NCBI GenBank assembly: GCA_035570275.1
Contig: DATMNI010000279.1
Coordinates: 22,677-86,676 of the forward strand
Direction: 5' to 3'
Length of the DNA stretch: 64,000 nucleotides
DNA from: DATMNI01 sp035570275
Lineage (GTDB): Bacteria; Acidobacteriota; Terriglobia; Bryobacterales; Bryobacteraceae
In this document: positions 37,317-44,356 of the stretch, one piece after another
Layout of the letters: each line of letters starts with the position of its first letter
Position numbering within the stretch: the first letter of the stretch is position 1
Notes under the pieces: generated by a model
What the model was told of the DNA's origin: nothing
Databases searched by the model: none
The model's input: the letters and a program-made list of their open reading frames with translations, nothing else
Translations under genes and position numbers: made by a program

Positions 37317-37752
37317 AGAGGTCAAGGGATCGATCGGCCGCGAGGCCGGTGTCAGTGAATGGCTGGCGGTCACGCCGGATCTCATCCACGAGTTCGCGGC
37401 TCTTACCGGGGATCGGCAGTGGATCCACGTCGATGCCGAACGCGCGCGCCGCGAGTCGCCATTTGGTGGCGCCGTGGCGCACGGATTCCTGACGGTGGCG
37501 CTGTTAAGCAGGCTCGTGAGCCAGGCGGTCGATCTCCGCATCGAATGCAAAATGCGCGTGAACTACGGCTTCAACCGGCTGCGCTTTCCCGCGCCCGTTC
37601 CCGCCGGAGCCCGGATTCGGGCGCGCGTCACGCCCAACGCTGTCAGGGAGGTGAAAGGCGGAATCGAAATCGCCTGGGGCGTCGTGGTGGAGGTTGAGAA
37701 CCAGACCAAACCCGCCCTCGCAGCCGAGTGGCTGGTGCGGGTCTACGCGTGA
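37306..37752 (+). CDS. MaoC-like (R)-enoyl-CoA hydratase
   Basis: The 148-residue hot-dog-fold protein begins at ATG 37306 inside the MFS gene's end. The MaoC catalytic segment FAALTGDRQWIHVDAERA, followed by FGGAVAHGFLTVALLSRL, holds the Asp and His of the hydratase dyad. It hydrates enoyl-CoA; single-domain members often resemble nodulation protein N. Overlap with the transporter suggests co-translation. Confidence 0.85.
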   Translation: MQIEEVKGSIGREAGVSEWLAVTPDLIHEFAALTGDRQWIHVDAERARRESPFGGAVAHGFLTVALLSRLVSQAVDLRIECKMRVNYGFNRLRFPAPVPAGARIRARVTPNAVREVKGGIEIAWGVVVEVENQTKPALAAEWLVRVYA

Positions 37753-37800
37753 GGAGCCTGATGGCAGCGGGCTCCGAAGCCCTCGGTGATGCGAACGGCG

Positions 37801-37851
37801 GATCAAGCCCGGAGCGCCGCGGTCTGTTTCGATCAAGCCCGGAGCGCCGCG
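37801..37851 (-). repeat. 21-bp direct duplication at the 3' end of the aminotransferase gene
   Basis: GATCAAGCCCGGAGCGCCGCG occurs at 37801-37821 and 37831-37851. The right copy covers the stop codon and last codons of the aminotransferase; the left copy lies just beyond. It looks like a short local duplication. Confidence 0.85.
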
Positions 37852-38903
37852 CTCAGGCGCCGCAGCCCTTCGCCAAACATCTCCGTGTCGACTCCCATCC
37901 CTACCCGGAAGTGATCGCTCATGCCGAAAAATCTCCCCGGCGCCGCCGATGTTTCAAACTCCGCTCGCAGCCTCGCCAGGAACTCGTCCGCATTTCCCCC
38001 ACGCAGGCGCAAGAATGACGTCGTCCCAAATGGCGTCCGCACGGCCGAGGCTCCCGTCTGCCGGTCCAGAAAGTCTGACAGAAGCGCGCGGTCCGCTTCC
38101 ACCACACGCCGCCACTTCTCCCGAATCCGGTCCAACTGCCGAAACGCCCCCACGCTCAGCAGTTCGCCCGGATGCACCGGCGTGGCAGCGAACAGGTTGT
38201 TCAACTGCCACATGGCGCGCGCCAGGTCCGGCCGTGCCAGAATCCATCCGCAGCGCAGCCCGCTCAGCCCGTAGACCTTGGTCAGGCTGCTGGTCACCAC
38301 AAACTCTTCACCTAAATGGAATGAGGTGCGCGGCGTGTTCTGATACACGGCATCCAGATACACCTCGTCCACCAGCACCCGCGCCCCCACGCTGCGCGCC
38401 AGGTCTCCGATCTCGCGCAGCACGGCGTCCGGCGTCAGCACGCTGGAAGGGTTATGCAGATTGGTCACCACAATCAGCCTGGTATTGGGCGTGATGGCGC
38501 GCCGCACCTCGGCCGGGTCCAGCGCATACCCATTTTCCTCGCGCCGCGCGAACGGCTTCAACGCCGCCCCCAGGTGCAGCAGTGCATCCACCAGCAACCC
38601 GTAAGTCGGATGCTCGATCAGCACCTCGTCCCCCGCGTCCAGCATCGTGGCGAAGGCCAGATAGTTCGCCATCGAAGTCCCCGCCGCCGTCACCACGCAG
38701 TCCGCATTCACGCCGTGCCGGGCCGCGATCGCCTGCTTGAGCGGCGGGTATCCATAGCTGTTGTCGCCATTGATCTCCAACTGTTCCGGCCGGTAACCCA
38801 ACTCGCCCAGAGGGTACGCCCCCACGCCGCTGGTCGCCAGGTTGAAGCGGGCACGGCTCTCGGTCTTGGCCCAATGCATGTAGTCGGAATGTTTCGGTCT
38901 CAT
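37833..38903 (-). CDS. class I/II PLP-dependent aminotransferase
   Basis: From ATG 38903 the protein has 356 residues. It shows the fold-type I pattern: TSGVGAYPLG start, an NGDNSYGYPPLKQAIAAR substrate-side segment, VTAAGTSMANYLAF for cofactor phosphate binding, VTNLHNPSS, VDEVYLD and the Schiff-base Lys in SSLTKVYGLSGLRCGW. The ATG overlaps the permease stop (ATGA), so the two are translationally coupled and it may act on the imported amino acid. A longer frame from 38960 is open but lacks similarity. Confidence 0.88.
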   Translation of the reverse strand: MRPKHSDYMHWAKTESRARFNLATSGVGAYPLGELGYRPEQLEINGDNSYGYPPLKQAIAARHGVNADCVVTAAGTSMANYLAFATMLDAGDEVLIEHPTYGLLVDALLHLGAALKPFARREENGYALDPAEVRRAITPNTRLIVVTNLHNPSSVLTPDAVLREIGDLARSVGARVLVDEVYLDAVYQNTPRTSFHLGEEFVVTSSLTKVYGLSGLRCGWILARPDLARAMWQLNNLFAATPVHPGELLSVGAFRQLDRIREKWRRVVEADRALLSDFLDRQTGASAVRTPFGTTSFLRLRGGNADEFLARLRAEFETSAAPGRFFGMSDHFRVGMGVDTEMFGEGLRRLSAALRA

Positions 38904-40246
38904 CGTCGCGCGGGTGGCCCTGGGGGTGGACTTGCGGGTACCCCTCGGGCTCGGCTCCAATACAAATATACGGGAATGCCGGTCAGCATGATGCCGATGC
39001 CGATCCCGCTATTCTCCGGGTACGTCGCGATGGTGCTGGCCACGATGCCCACGCACGTCAGGACAAAGAGGCCCGTGGTATAAGGATGCCCGGGCGATCG
39101 ATAGATCCCGCCGCCCGCAGCACCGCGGTCCTGCCGCCGGAACAGGAACAGCGACGCCGCCGCCAGGGAGAACGAGATGAAATCCACCGATACTTCGTAG
39201 TTCAGAATCTGTTCGTATTTCCCCGTCCACGCAATGGCTGTCGCCGCGATTCCCTGCAGCACGATGGCCACCACGGGCGCACCGGAGCGCGGCGAAAGCT
39301 GTCCCACCTTTTGGAAGAACAGCCCGTCGCGCGCCATGGCGTTGTAGACTCGCGGCGCCGTCAGCATTCCCTGGCTCAGAAATCCCAGCGTCGAAATCGC
39401 GATCCCCATGGCGATCCACCAGGCCCCGCGCTCGCCCAAGGCCGCGCGCATTACCGCCGATGCCGGTGTCCTGGTGGCGGCCAGTCCCGCGGGGCCCAGC
39501 ACCTTCAGGCACACGAAATTCACCGAAAGGTACAGCACCACCACGCCCGCGACCCCCATCACCAGGCCGCGCGAAAGGTCGCGCCCGGGGTTGCGCATCT
39601 CTCCGGCCACGAAGGTGGCAGTCTGCCATCCGCCATAGGCAAAAGCCACCGGAATCATGGCCGCGCCCACCGCCCCGATCAATCCCAGCGACGCCCGCGG
39701 GACCAGTGGCAGCGGATGGATCACGCCCCCGCCCATCCACAGCCCCAGCACTACCAGCGCCGCGATGGCGCCCGTCTTCAAGAGCATCAGCGCGCTTTGC
39801 AGGTTGCTGCCGGCGCGCGCGCCCATGCAGTTGATGGCGGTGAGCGCCAGCAATACCGCCGCCGCGATGGCACTGTCGCTCCACGCCACCCCGGTGATTT
39901 CGCGAAAGTAGCTGGCGAATGTCATGGCCACCGCCGCCATTCCGCCGGTCTGCGTCACCAGCAGCAGCACCCAGCCATACACAAACGCCACCGACGGATG
40001 GTACGCCTCGCGCAGATACAGATACTGCCCGCCCGCCCCCGGCAGCCGCGTCGCCAGTTCCGCCCAGATGAACGCACCCAGCATCGCCAGCGCCCCACCC
40101 GCGAGCCACACGCCCAAGATCAGAAACGGGGTGTGGACGTGGACCGCCACCACGTGGGGATTCATGAAAATTCCCGATCCCACGATGCCCCCCATCACGA
40201 TCATGGTGGCGTCGAAGAGTCCCAGTTGCTTCTTAGGTGAGTCCAA
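38900..40246 (-). CDS. APC-family amino acid permease
   Basis: The 448-residue protein has 12 predicted membrane segments. It carries the APC signature GLFDATMIVMGGIVGSGIFMNPHVV in segment 1, with LPGAGGQYLYLREAYHP after segment 3. It is most like the LAT/cationic-or-neutral amino acid group. It heads a two-gene unit with the aminotransferase. Confidence 0.9.
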   Translation of the reverse strand: MDSPKKQLGLFDATMIVMGGIVGSGIFMNPHVVAVHVHTPFLILGVWLAGGALAMLGAFIWAELATRLPGAGGQYLYLREAYHPSVAFVYGWVLLLVTQTGGMAAVAMTFASYFREITGVAWSDSAIAAAVLLALTAINCMGARAGSNLQSALMLLKTGAIAALVVLGLWMGGGVIHPLPLVPRASLGLIGAVGAAMIPVAFAYGGWQTATFVAGEMRNPGRDLSRGLVMGVAGVVVLYLSVNFVCLKVLGPAGLAATRTPASAVMRAALGERGAWWIAMGIAISTLGFLSQGMLTAPRVYNAMARDGLFFQKVGQLSPRSGAPVVAIVLQGIAATAIAWTGKYEQILNYEVSVDFISFSLAAASLFLFRRQDRGAAGGGIYRSPGHPYTTGLFVLTCVGIVASTIATYPENSGIGIGIMLTGIPVYLYWSRARGVPASPPPGPPARR

Positions 40247-40270
40247 GGCTGTAGGCTATCACGGAGAACC

Positions 40271-40386
40271 TGTGGGGCAGGTTGGTAACCTGCGGCGGAT
40301 TGGCAATCCGCCCGCCGGGAGTTGGCGCGCGGCCGAACTTCCACAAGCGACTTTCGAGAGTGCGGCGGATTGCTAATCCGCCTGCC
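40271..40386 (+). repeat. dispersed double-hairpin repeat, copy A
   Basis: It holds GCAGGTTGGTAACCTGC and GGCGGATTGGCAATCCGCC hairpins, a 50-bp conserved middle (GTTGGCGCGC...TTTCGAGAGTGC), and a second GGCGGATTGCTAATCCGCC hairpin. It is near-identical to copies at 50291 and 62483, and intergenic like them. Confidence 0.92.
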
Positions 40387-40397
40387 GCGGCGACGGT

Positions 40398-40426
40398 TTG
40401 ACCTACACATTGGCAGTGTGTATGCT
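40398..40426 (+). promoter_or_regulatory. sigma-70-type promoter of the mazEF-like operon
   Basis: TTGACC (40398-40403) and TATGCT (40421-40426) are separated by exactly 17 bp. The spacer holds the imperfect palindrome ACACATTGGCAGTGTGT (40405-40421), a plausible autoregulatory operator for the ribbon-helix-helix antitoxin. The predicted start of transcription would fall close to the ribosome site AAGGTGG (40429-40435). Confidence 0.6.
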
Positions 40427-40442
40427 TCAAGGTGGTACTTCC

Positions 40443-40727
40443 ATGAATAAACGCATCAACATCGTTCTCCCCGAAAAGACCGTCGCCGTGCTGGACCGCC
40501 TGACTACGAAGGGCACGCGGAGCCGATTCATCAACCAGGCGGTCGTGTATTTCGTCGACAGGAAGGGCAAGCAAAACATCCGCAAGCTGCTCAAGGCCGG
40601 CTACCAGGCGAATGCGGAGCGGGACCTTGAGATCGCCGCCGAGTGGTTTCCGATTGACGAAGAAGCCTGGCAGACGCTGGATGATTTACGGGAGGGAAAG
40701 AAGCCCGCGAGTCCCAAATCGGCATGA
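40443..40727 (+). CDS. MazE/CopG-type ribbon-helix-helix antitoxin
   Basis: The 94-residue protein starts MNKRINIVLPEKTVAVLDRL, a ribbon-helix-helix DNA-binding fold, followed by RSRFINQAVVYFVD. The acidic C-terminus would bind the toxin. The ribosome site AAGGTGG sits 7 nt upstream. It is followed after 7 bp by a MazF-type toxin and is probably autoregulated through the palindrome at 40405-40421. Confidence 0.85.
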   Translation: MNKRINIVLPEKTVAVLDRLTTKGTRSRFINQAVVYFVDRKGKQNIRKLLKAGYQANAERDLEIAAEWFPIDEEAWQTLDDLREGKKPASPKSA

Positions 40728-40734
40728 TCTCCCC

Positions 40735-41103
40735 ATGATCTTCCCTAGGAGAGGCGACGTCTACCTGGTCGAGTTCGACCCGGCCCGGGGACATGAGATC
40801 CAAAAGACCCGTCCGGCGGTCATCATCCAGAACGATTTAGGCAATCGACACAGCCCGGTCACCATTGTAGCGGCCGTCACATCGAAGGTATCGCCGGTAC
40901 TCTTTAAGGTTGAGGTAGCGGTTGCGCCCAAAAAGGCAAATGGACTCTCGAGGCCGTCGGCGATTCAGCTTGGCCAGATCCGCTCCGTGGATCAAAGCCA
41001 GCTTCTCCAGCGCCTCGGCGCCGTTGATGTGGCAACCATGAGCAAGGTTGACACGGCGCTGAAGATCAGCCTGGGCCTGGTTAGTTTGACGGTTGATTCC
41101 TAG
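40735..41103 (+). CDS. MazF/PemK-type mRNA endonuclease toxin
   Basis: The 122-residue protein has the PemK/MazF fold: RRGDVYLVEFDPARGHEIQKTRPAVIIQND, TIVAAVTSK, and the SRPSAIQLGQIRSVDQSQLLQRLG segment that ends the barrel. The Arg of KTRP and the Thr of AAVTSK match the catalytic positions. It cleaves mRNA when the antitoxin is lost. The operon looks intact. Confidence 0.9.
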   Translation: MIFPRRGDVYLVEFDPARGHEIQKTRPAVIIQNDLGNRHSPVTIVAAVTSKVSPVLFKVEVAVAPKKANGLSRPSAIQLGQIRSVDQSQLLQRLGAVDVATMSKVDTALKISLGLVSLTVDS

Positions 41104-41109
41104 CAGGCG

Positions 41110-42369
41110 CTACTGCTTCATCTTCTCCAGCACCTCGCGATACCGCGCATCCCGCCGCACCTTCGCCAACAGCGGCTCCGACTCCATTCGTTCCCAAGCC
41201 CGGAATCCATTGGCCGCCGCATGTTCCAGCGCTTCCAAAGCGCGCTTGTTGTTGCCCGCGCCCGCTTGGGCCACGGCCAGCGTATACCAGGCGTTGCCGT
41301 TCTCCGGCCGCACCATCACGCCGGTCTCCGCGGCTCGGGCGGCCTCGCCGTAGCGCTGCTCCGCCATCAACCCGCGGGTCTCTTCCATGGCGCCCACCGA
41401 GACTCCGCCAATCACTCTCCGCGCCACGCGGCGTTCCGGCGAATCGTTTGGCTTGGCCGCATTCTTGCTCATCTGTTTGAACAACGAGTATTTTTCCGCA
41501 TCGCTGGCCGAAGCCAGTTCCGCCCGAATGCGCTCCGCTTCCCGTGCCTGCTTTTCCGATTCCTTGGATTCCGCCGCGGCCTGGGGCGGAACGCGCCCCG
41601 CGAAGAAATCCAGCGCCTCGAAGGTCAGCGGCTCCGGCAGCCACTCGTGCCCGCCTTCGAATTCAACGAACCGGTGCTCCACACCGCGCCTGGCCAATTC
41701 CCGGCTCATCCGGTACAACTCATCGTGGTTGAAGTCGTCAATTCCCGCTGTGGCGAAGATGCGCATGGGAATCTGTTTCGGCGTTCCCGGCGGCCCAAAC
41801 GCCGCGCTGCATGCAATCACGCCTGCCAGGTGCCCGTTCAGCCCCCAGCTCAGCGCCAGGCGGGCCCCGCCCGAGAGCCCCGCCGCGTACACTCGCGAAT
41901 CGTCAATCGAAAACCGTGCGTGGGTGTCGGCCAGCATGGCGCCGATAGCCTCCTGAACCGGCCCCATCGGCCCGTTCCGCGAGTTGTTCGAGCCCACCAC
42001 CACCCAGCCCGCTTTTTCCGCCGCCTTGGCGAATCGCTCCACCGGCGCACGCCCGCGCGCTCCCGGGTCCAGGCAATACAGCACCGGCCACGTCCGCTCC
42101 GCCGTGTAATGCGAAGGCAGATACAACGCGTAACTCTGACGATCGTTACCGGTCACCAGTACGCGATCCACCACCTCGCCGCGGGGCAGTTCCTGAGCCG
42201 TCATCGCCGCCACAGCCAGCAGACACGCACTCGCGAGGTCCACCCGCGCTCGCCGGGAACCGCCGGCGCCAGTTCGGCCGGGTCGTAGTGCCGCAGACTG
42301 CGTATGCCAACGCTTCGGTAGCACCGTCTCGGGCAGCAGTTCATCGATCGCCGGATTCGTGCCCTTCAT
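41110..42369 (-). CDS. alpha/beta hydrolase (PHB-depolymerase/esterase-like) with TPR-like tail
   Basis: From ATG 42369 (after AAAGGGGA) the protein has 419 residues. A hydrophobic ASACLLAVAAMTAQ signal begins about residue 45, so a GTG at 42243 just before it is an alternative start. The core carries VLYCLDPGARGR, the nucleophile GLSGG, the candidate Asp in TAGIDDFNHDE and His in FEGGHEWLPEP. A C-terminal segment (about 300-415) has TPR-like helices. The first 42 residues lack similarity and an adjacent frame has similar length, so they may be a leftover of another gene. Substrate unknown. Confidence 0.75.
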   Translation of the reverse strand: MKGTNPAIDELLPETVLPKRWHTQSAALRPGRTGAGGSRRARVDLASACLLAVAAMTAQELPRGEVVDRVLVTGNDRQSYALYLPSHYTAERTWPVLYCLDPGARGRAPVERFAKAAEKAGWVVVGSNNSRNGPMGPVQEAIGAMLADTHARFSIDDSRVYAAGLSGGARLALSWGLNGHLAGVIACSAAFGPPGTPKQIPMRIFATAGIDDFNHDELYRMSRELARRGVEHRFVEFEGGHEWLPEPLTFEALDFFAGRVPPQAAAESKESEKQAREAERIRAELASASDAEKYSLFKQMSKNAAKPNDSPERRVARRVIGGVSVGAMEETRGLMAEQRYGEAARAAETGVMVRPENGNAWYTLAVAQAGAGNNKRALEALEHAAANGFRAWERMESEPLLAKVRRDARYREVLEKMKQ

Positions 42370-42394
42370 ATTTGTCCCCTTTGTTGAAATGATC

Positions 42395-43669
42395 CTACCT
42401 GATGCTACCCGAACCGTACGATCGAGCGCGCTCGAGGAGCAGTTTGCGCTCGCGGACGTTGCGCGTGAGCGACGCTCCGCGTTCCAGCTCAAGGCGGGAC
42501 TCATCGAAGCGGCCGAGTTTGTGGAGGAAATCGGCGCGCACGCACGGTAAGAGGTGGTAGCCCTGCAGCCACGGCTCCGCCGTCAGCGCATCGACGAGAT
42601 CGAGGCCTGCTTGTGGACCGAATGCCATGCCGACGGCCACCGCGCGGTTCAGCTCCACAACCGGGGATGGCGCAATCCGGGCCAGCTCGGCGTAAAGCCC
42701 CACGATCTGCGCCCAGTCCGTTTCCGCCGCGACCAGCGCTCGCGCGTGACAGGCGGCGATGGAGGCCTGGAGCGCGTACGGACGACGCGCGCCGCCCAGC
42801 TTCCCGGCCCGCTCCAGCGCGGCGAGACCACGCCGGATGAGAAGCTGATCCCAAAGCGCGCGGTTTTGGTCCAGGAGCACGATGGGCTCTCCCGACGGGC
42901 CCACGCGGGCCTTTGCGCGCGACGCCTGGATCTCCATAAGCGCGACCAGGCCGTGGACCTCCGGCTCTTTCGGAACCAGCTCCGCGAGGATACGGCCAAG
43001 ACGCAGCGCATCCTCGCAAAGCGCGGGTCTCATCCAGTCGCCGCCGGCGGTCGCCGTGTAGCCCTCGTTGAAGACGAGGTAAATGACCTCCAGCACCGAT
43101 GCCAGACGAGCCGTAAGCTCGGCCCCGCGAGGGACCTCGAAGGGGACCCGGGCCTCGGCGAGGATCCGTTTGGCCCGAACGATTCGCTGGGCAACCGCCG
43201 CCTCCGAGACCAGGAACGCCCGCGCGATCTCTTCCGTCGTCAGACCTCCGAGCAGGCGGAGCGTGAGTGCGACGCGCGCTTCGGCGGAGAGAACCGGATG
43301 ACAAGCGGTGAAAATGAGGCGCAGGAGGTCGTCCCCCACGTCGTCGTCAAGGGCTGCTTCGAAATCCGCCACGGCCGCCTCCTGCCTGGCCTCGATCTCG
43401 CGGCCGAGCTCTTCGTGCTTGCGCTCGAGCCGCTGGTTTCGCCGCAGGTGGTCGATCGCGCGATACTTCGCGGCCGCCATGAGCCAGGCGCCCGGATTAC
43501 GCGGGACGCCCGACTCCGGCCACTGCTCAAGCGCGGCGACGAGAGCATCCTGTGCGAGTTCCTCGGCAATACCCACGTCGCGCACAATCCGCGCCAGGCC
43601 GGCGATGAGCCTGGGCGATTCGATCCTCCAGACCGCATCGATCGCGCGCTGTGTATCAGTGGCCGCCAC
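42395..43669 (-). CDS. ECF42-type RNA polymerase sigma factor with TPR-like C-terminal extension
   Basis: The 424-residue protein starts at GTG 43669. Region 2 (AEELAQDALVAALEQWP...PGAWLMAAAKYRAIDHLRR) and region 4 (LTLRLLGGLTTEEIARAFLVSEAAVAQRIVRAKRILAEA) fill residues 20-180. The remaining 240 residues (VIYLVFNEGYTATAG, then helical repeats) are the extension that defines group ECF42. Such factors lack an anti-sigma factor and are linked to DGPF proteins, as here: a DGPF gene lies 69 bp upstream on the same strand. Confidence 0.92.
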   Translation of the reverse strand: MAATDTQRAIDAVWRIESPRLIAGLARIVRDVGIAEELAQDALVAALEQWPESGVPRNPGAWLMAAAKYRAIDHLRRNQRLERKHEELGREIEARQEAAVADFEAALDDDVGDDLLRLIFTACHPVLSAEARVALTLRLLGGLTTEEIARAFLVSEAAVAQRIVRAKRILAEARVPFEVPRGAELTARLASVLEVIYLVFNEGYTATAGGDWMRPALCEDALRLGRILAELVPKEPEVHGLVALMEIQASRAKARVGPSGEPIVLLDQNRALWDQLLIRRGLAALERAGKLGGARRPYALQASIAACHARALVAAETDWAQIVGLYAELARIAPSPVVELNRAVAVGMAFGPQAGLDLVDALTAEPWLQGYHLLPCVRADFLHKLGRFDESRLELERGASLTRNVRERKLLLERARSYGSGSIR

Positions 43670-43738
43670 TGCTACCGATCACACCATTTTTCGATCCGCC
43701 GGTGCAACTCCGGCGCGCGCCGCGGCGCCACCAGTACA

Positions 43739-44176
43739 CTACGGCTTTTCGGACTTCCCCTGCAGCTCCTCGAGCAGCGTTTGCGCGCGCGCACCCAGCT
43801 CGGGAGGAACGATCTCGGGAGGGAAATCCGAGGCCTCGAACACCTGGCGAACCTCGATCACCTCGTTATCCGAAGCGGGACAGCGCGACGCCCATTCGAG
43901 CGCCTCTTCCCGCGACTTTACCTGAATCATCCAGTAGCCGCCAATTACCTCCTTCGCCTCAGCGAAGGGCCCGTCGGTAACCTTGGGTTTCCCTCCCGAA
44001 AACGAGACCCGCGCGCCCGTTGAGGGCGGGTGGAGGCCATCGAGCGCCAGCAGCACGCCGGCCTTCTGCAGGGACTCGTTGTACTTCATCATCGCTGCCA
44101 CAGCCTTGGCCTCCGGCATGGCGTCCGGGGCGGCCTTTTCATAGCCCTTCGGGATCATTAGCATCATGAATCTCAT
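43739..44176 (-). CDS. YCII-related DGPF protein, partner of the ECF42 sigma factor
   Basis: The 145-residue protein starts MRFMMLMIPKG and has the name-giving DGPF in VTDGPFAEAKEVIGGYWMIQV near residue 70, on a ferredoxin-like fold. These proteins are the usual neighbours and target genes of ECF42 factors; their chemistry is unsettled. The ribosome site GGAGA lies 8 nt before the ATG. Confidence 0.9.
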   Translation of the reverse strand: MRFMMLMIPKGYEKAAPDAMPEAKAVAAMMKYNESLQKAGVLLALDGLHPPSTGARVSFSGGKPKVTDGPFAEAKEVIGGYWMIQVKSREEALEWASRCPASDNEVIEVRQVFEASDFPPEIVPPELGARAQTLLEELQGKSEKP

Positions 44177-44356
44177 GGTTGTGTCTCCTTGTGGTTTCGA
44201 GTTGGAGCGGGGCTTCCGGTCGGTTTTGACCCGGCTGACCTAGCTCTCTACTTTAACGTCGAACCAGCGGCAACCAGATCGACACGGCGGCTCGTCCATA
44301 TTAGTATTCAAGTAGCGCAGCCCTTCGTGGCGGCGTCATTTCATCGAGGGATACGT

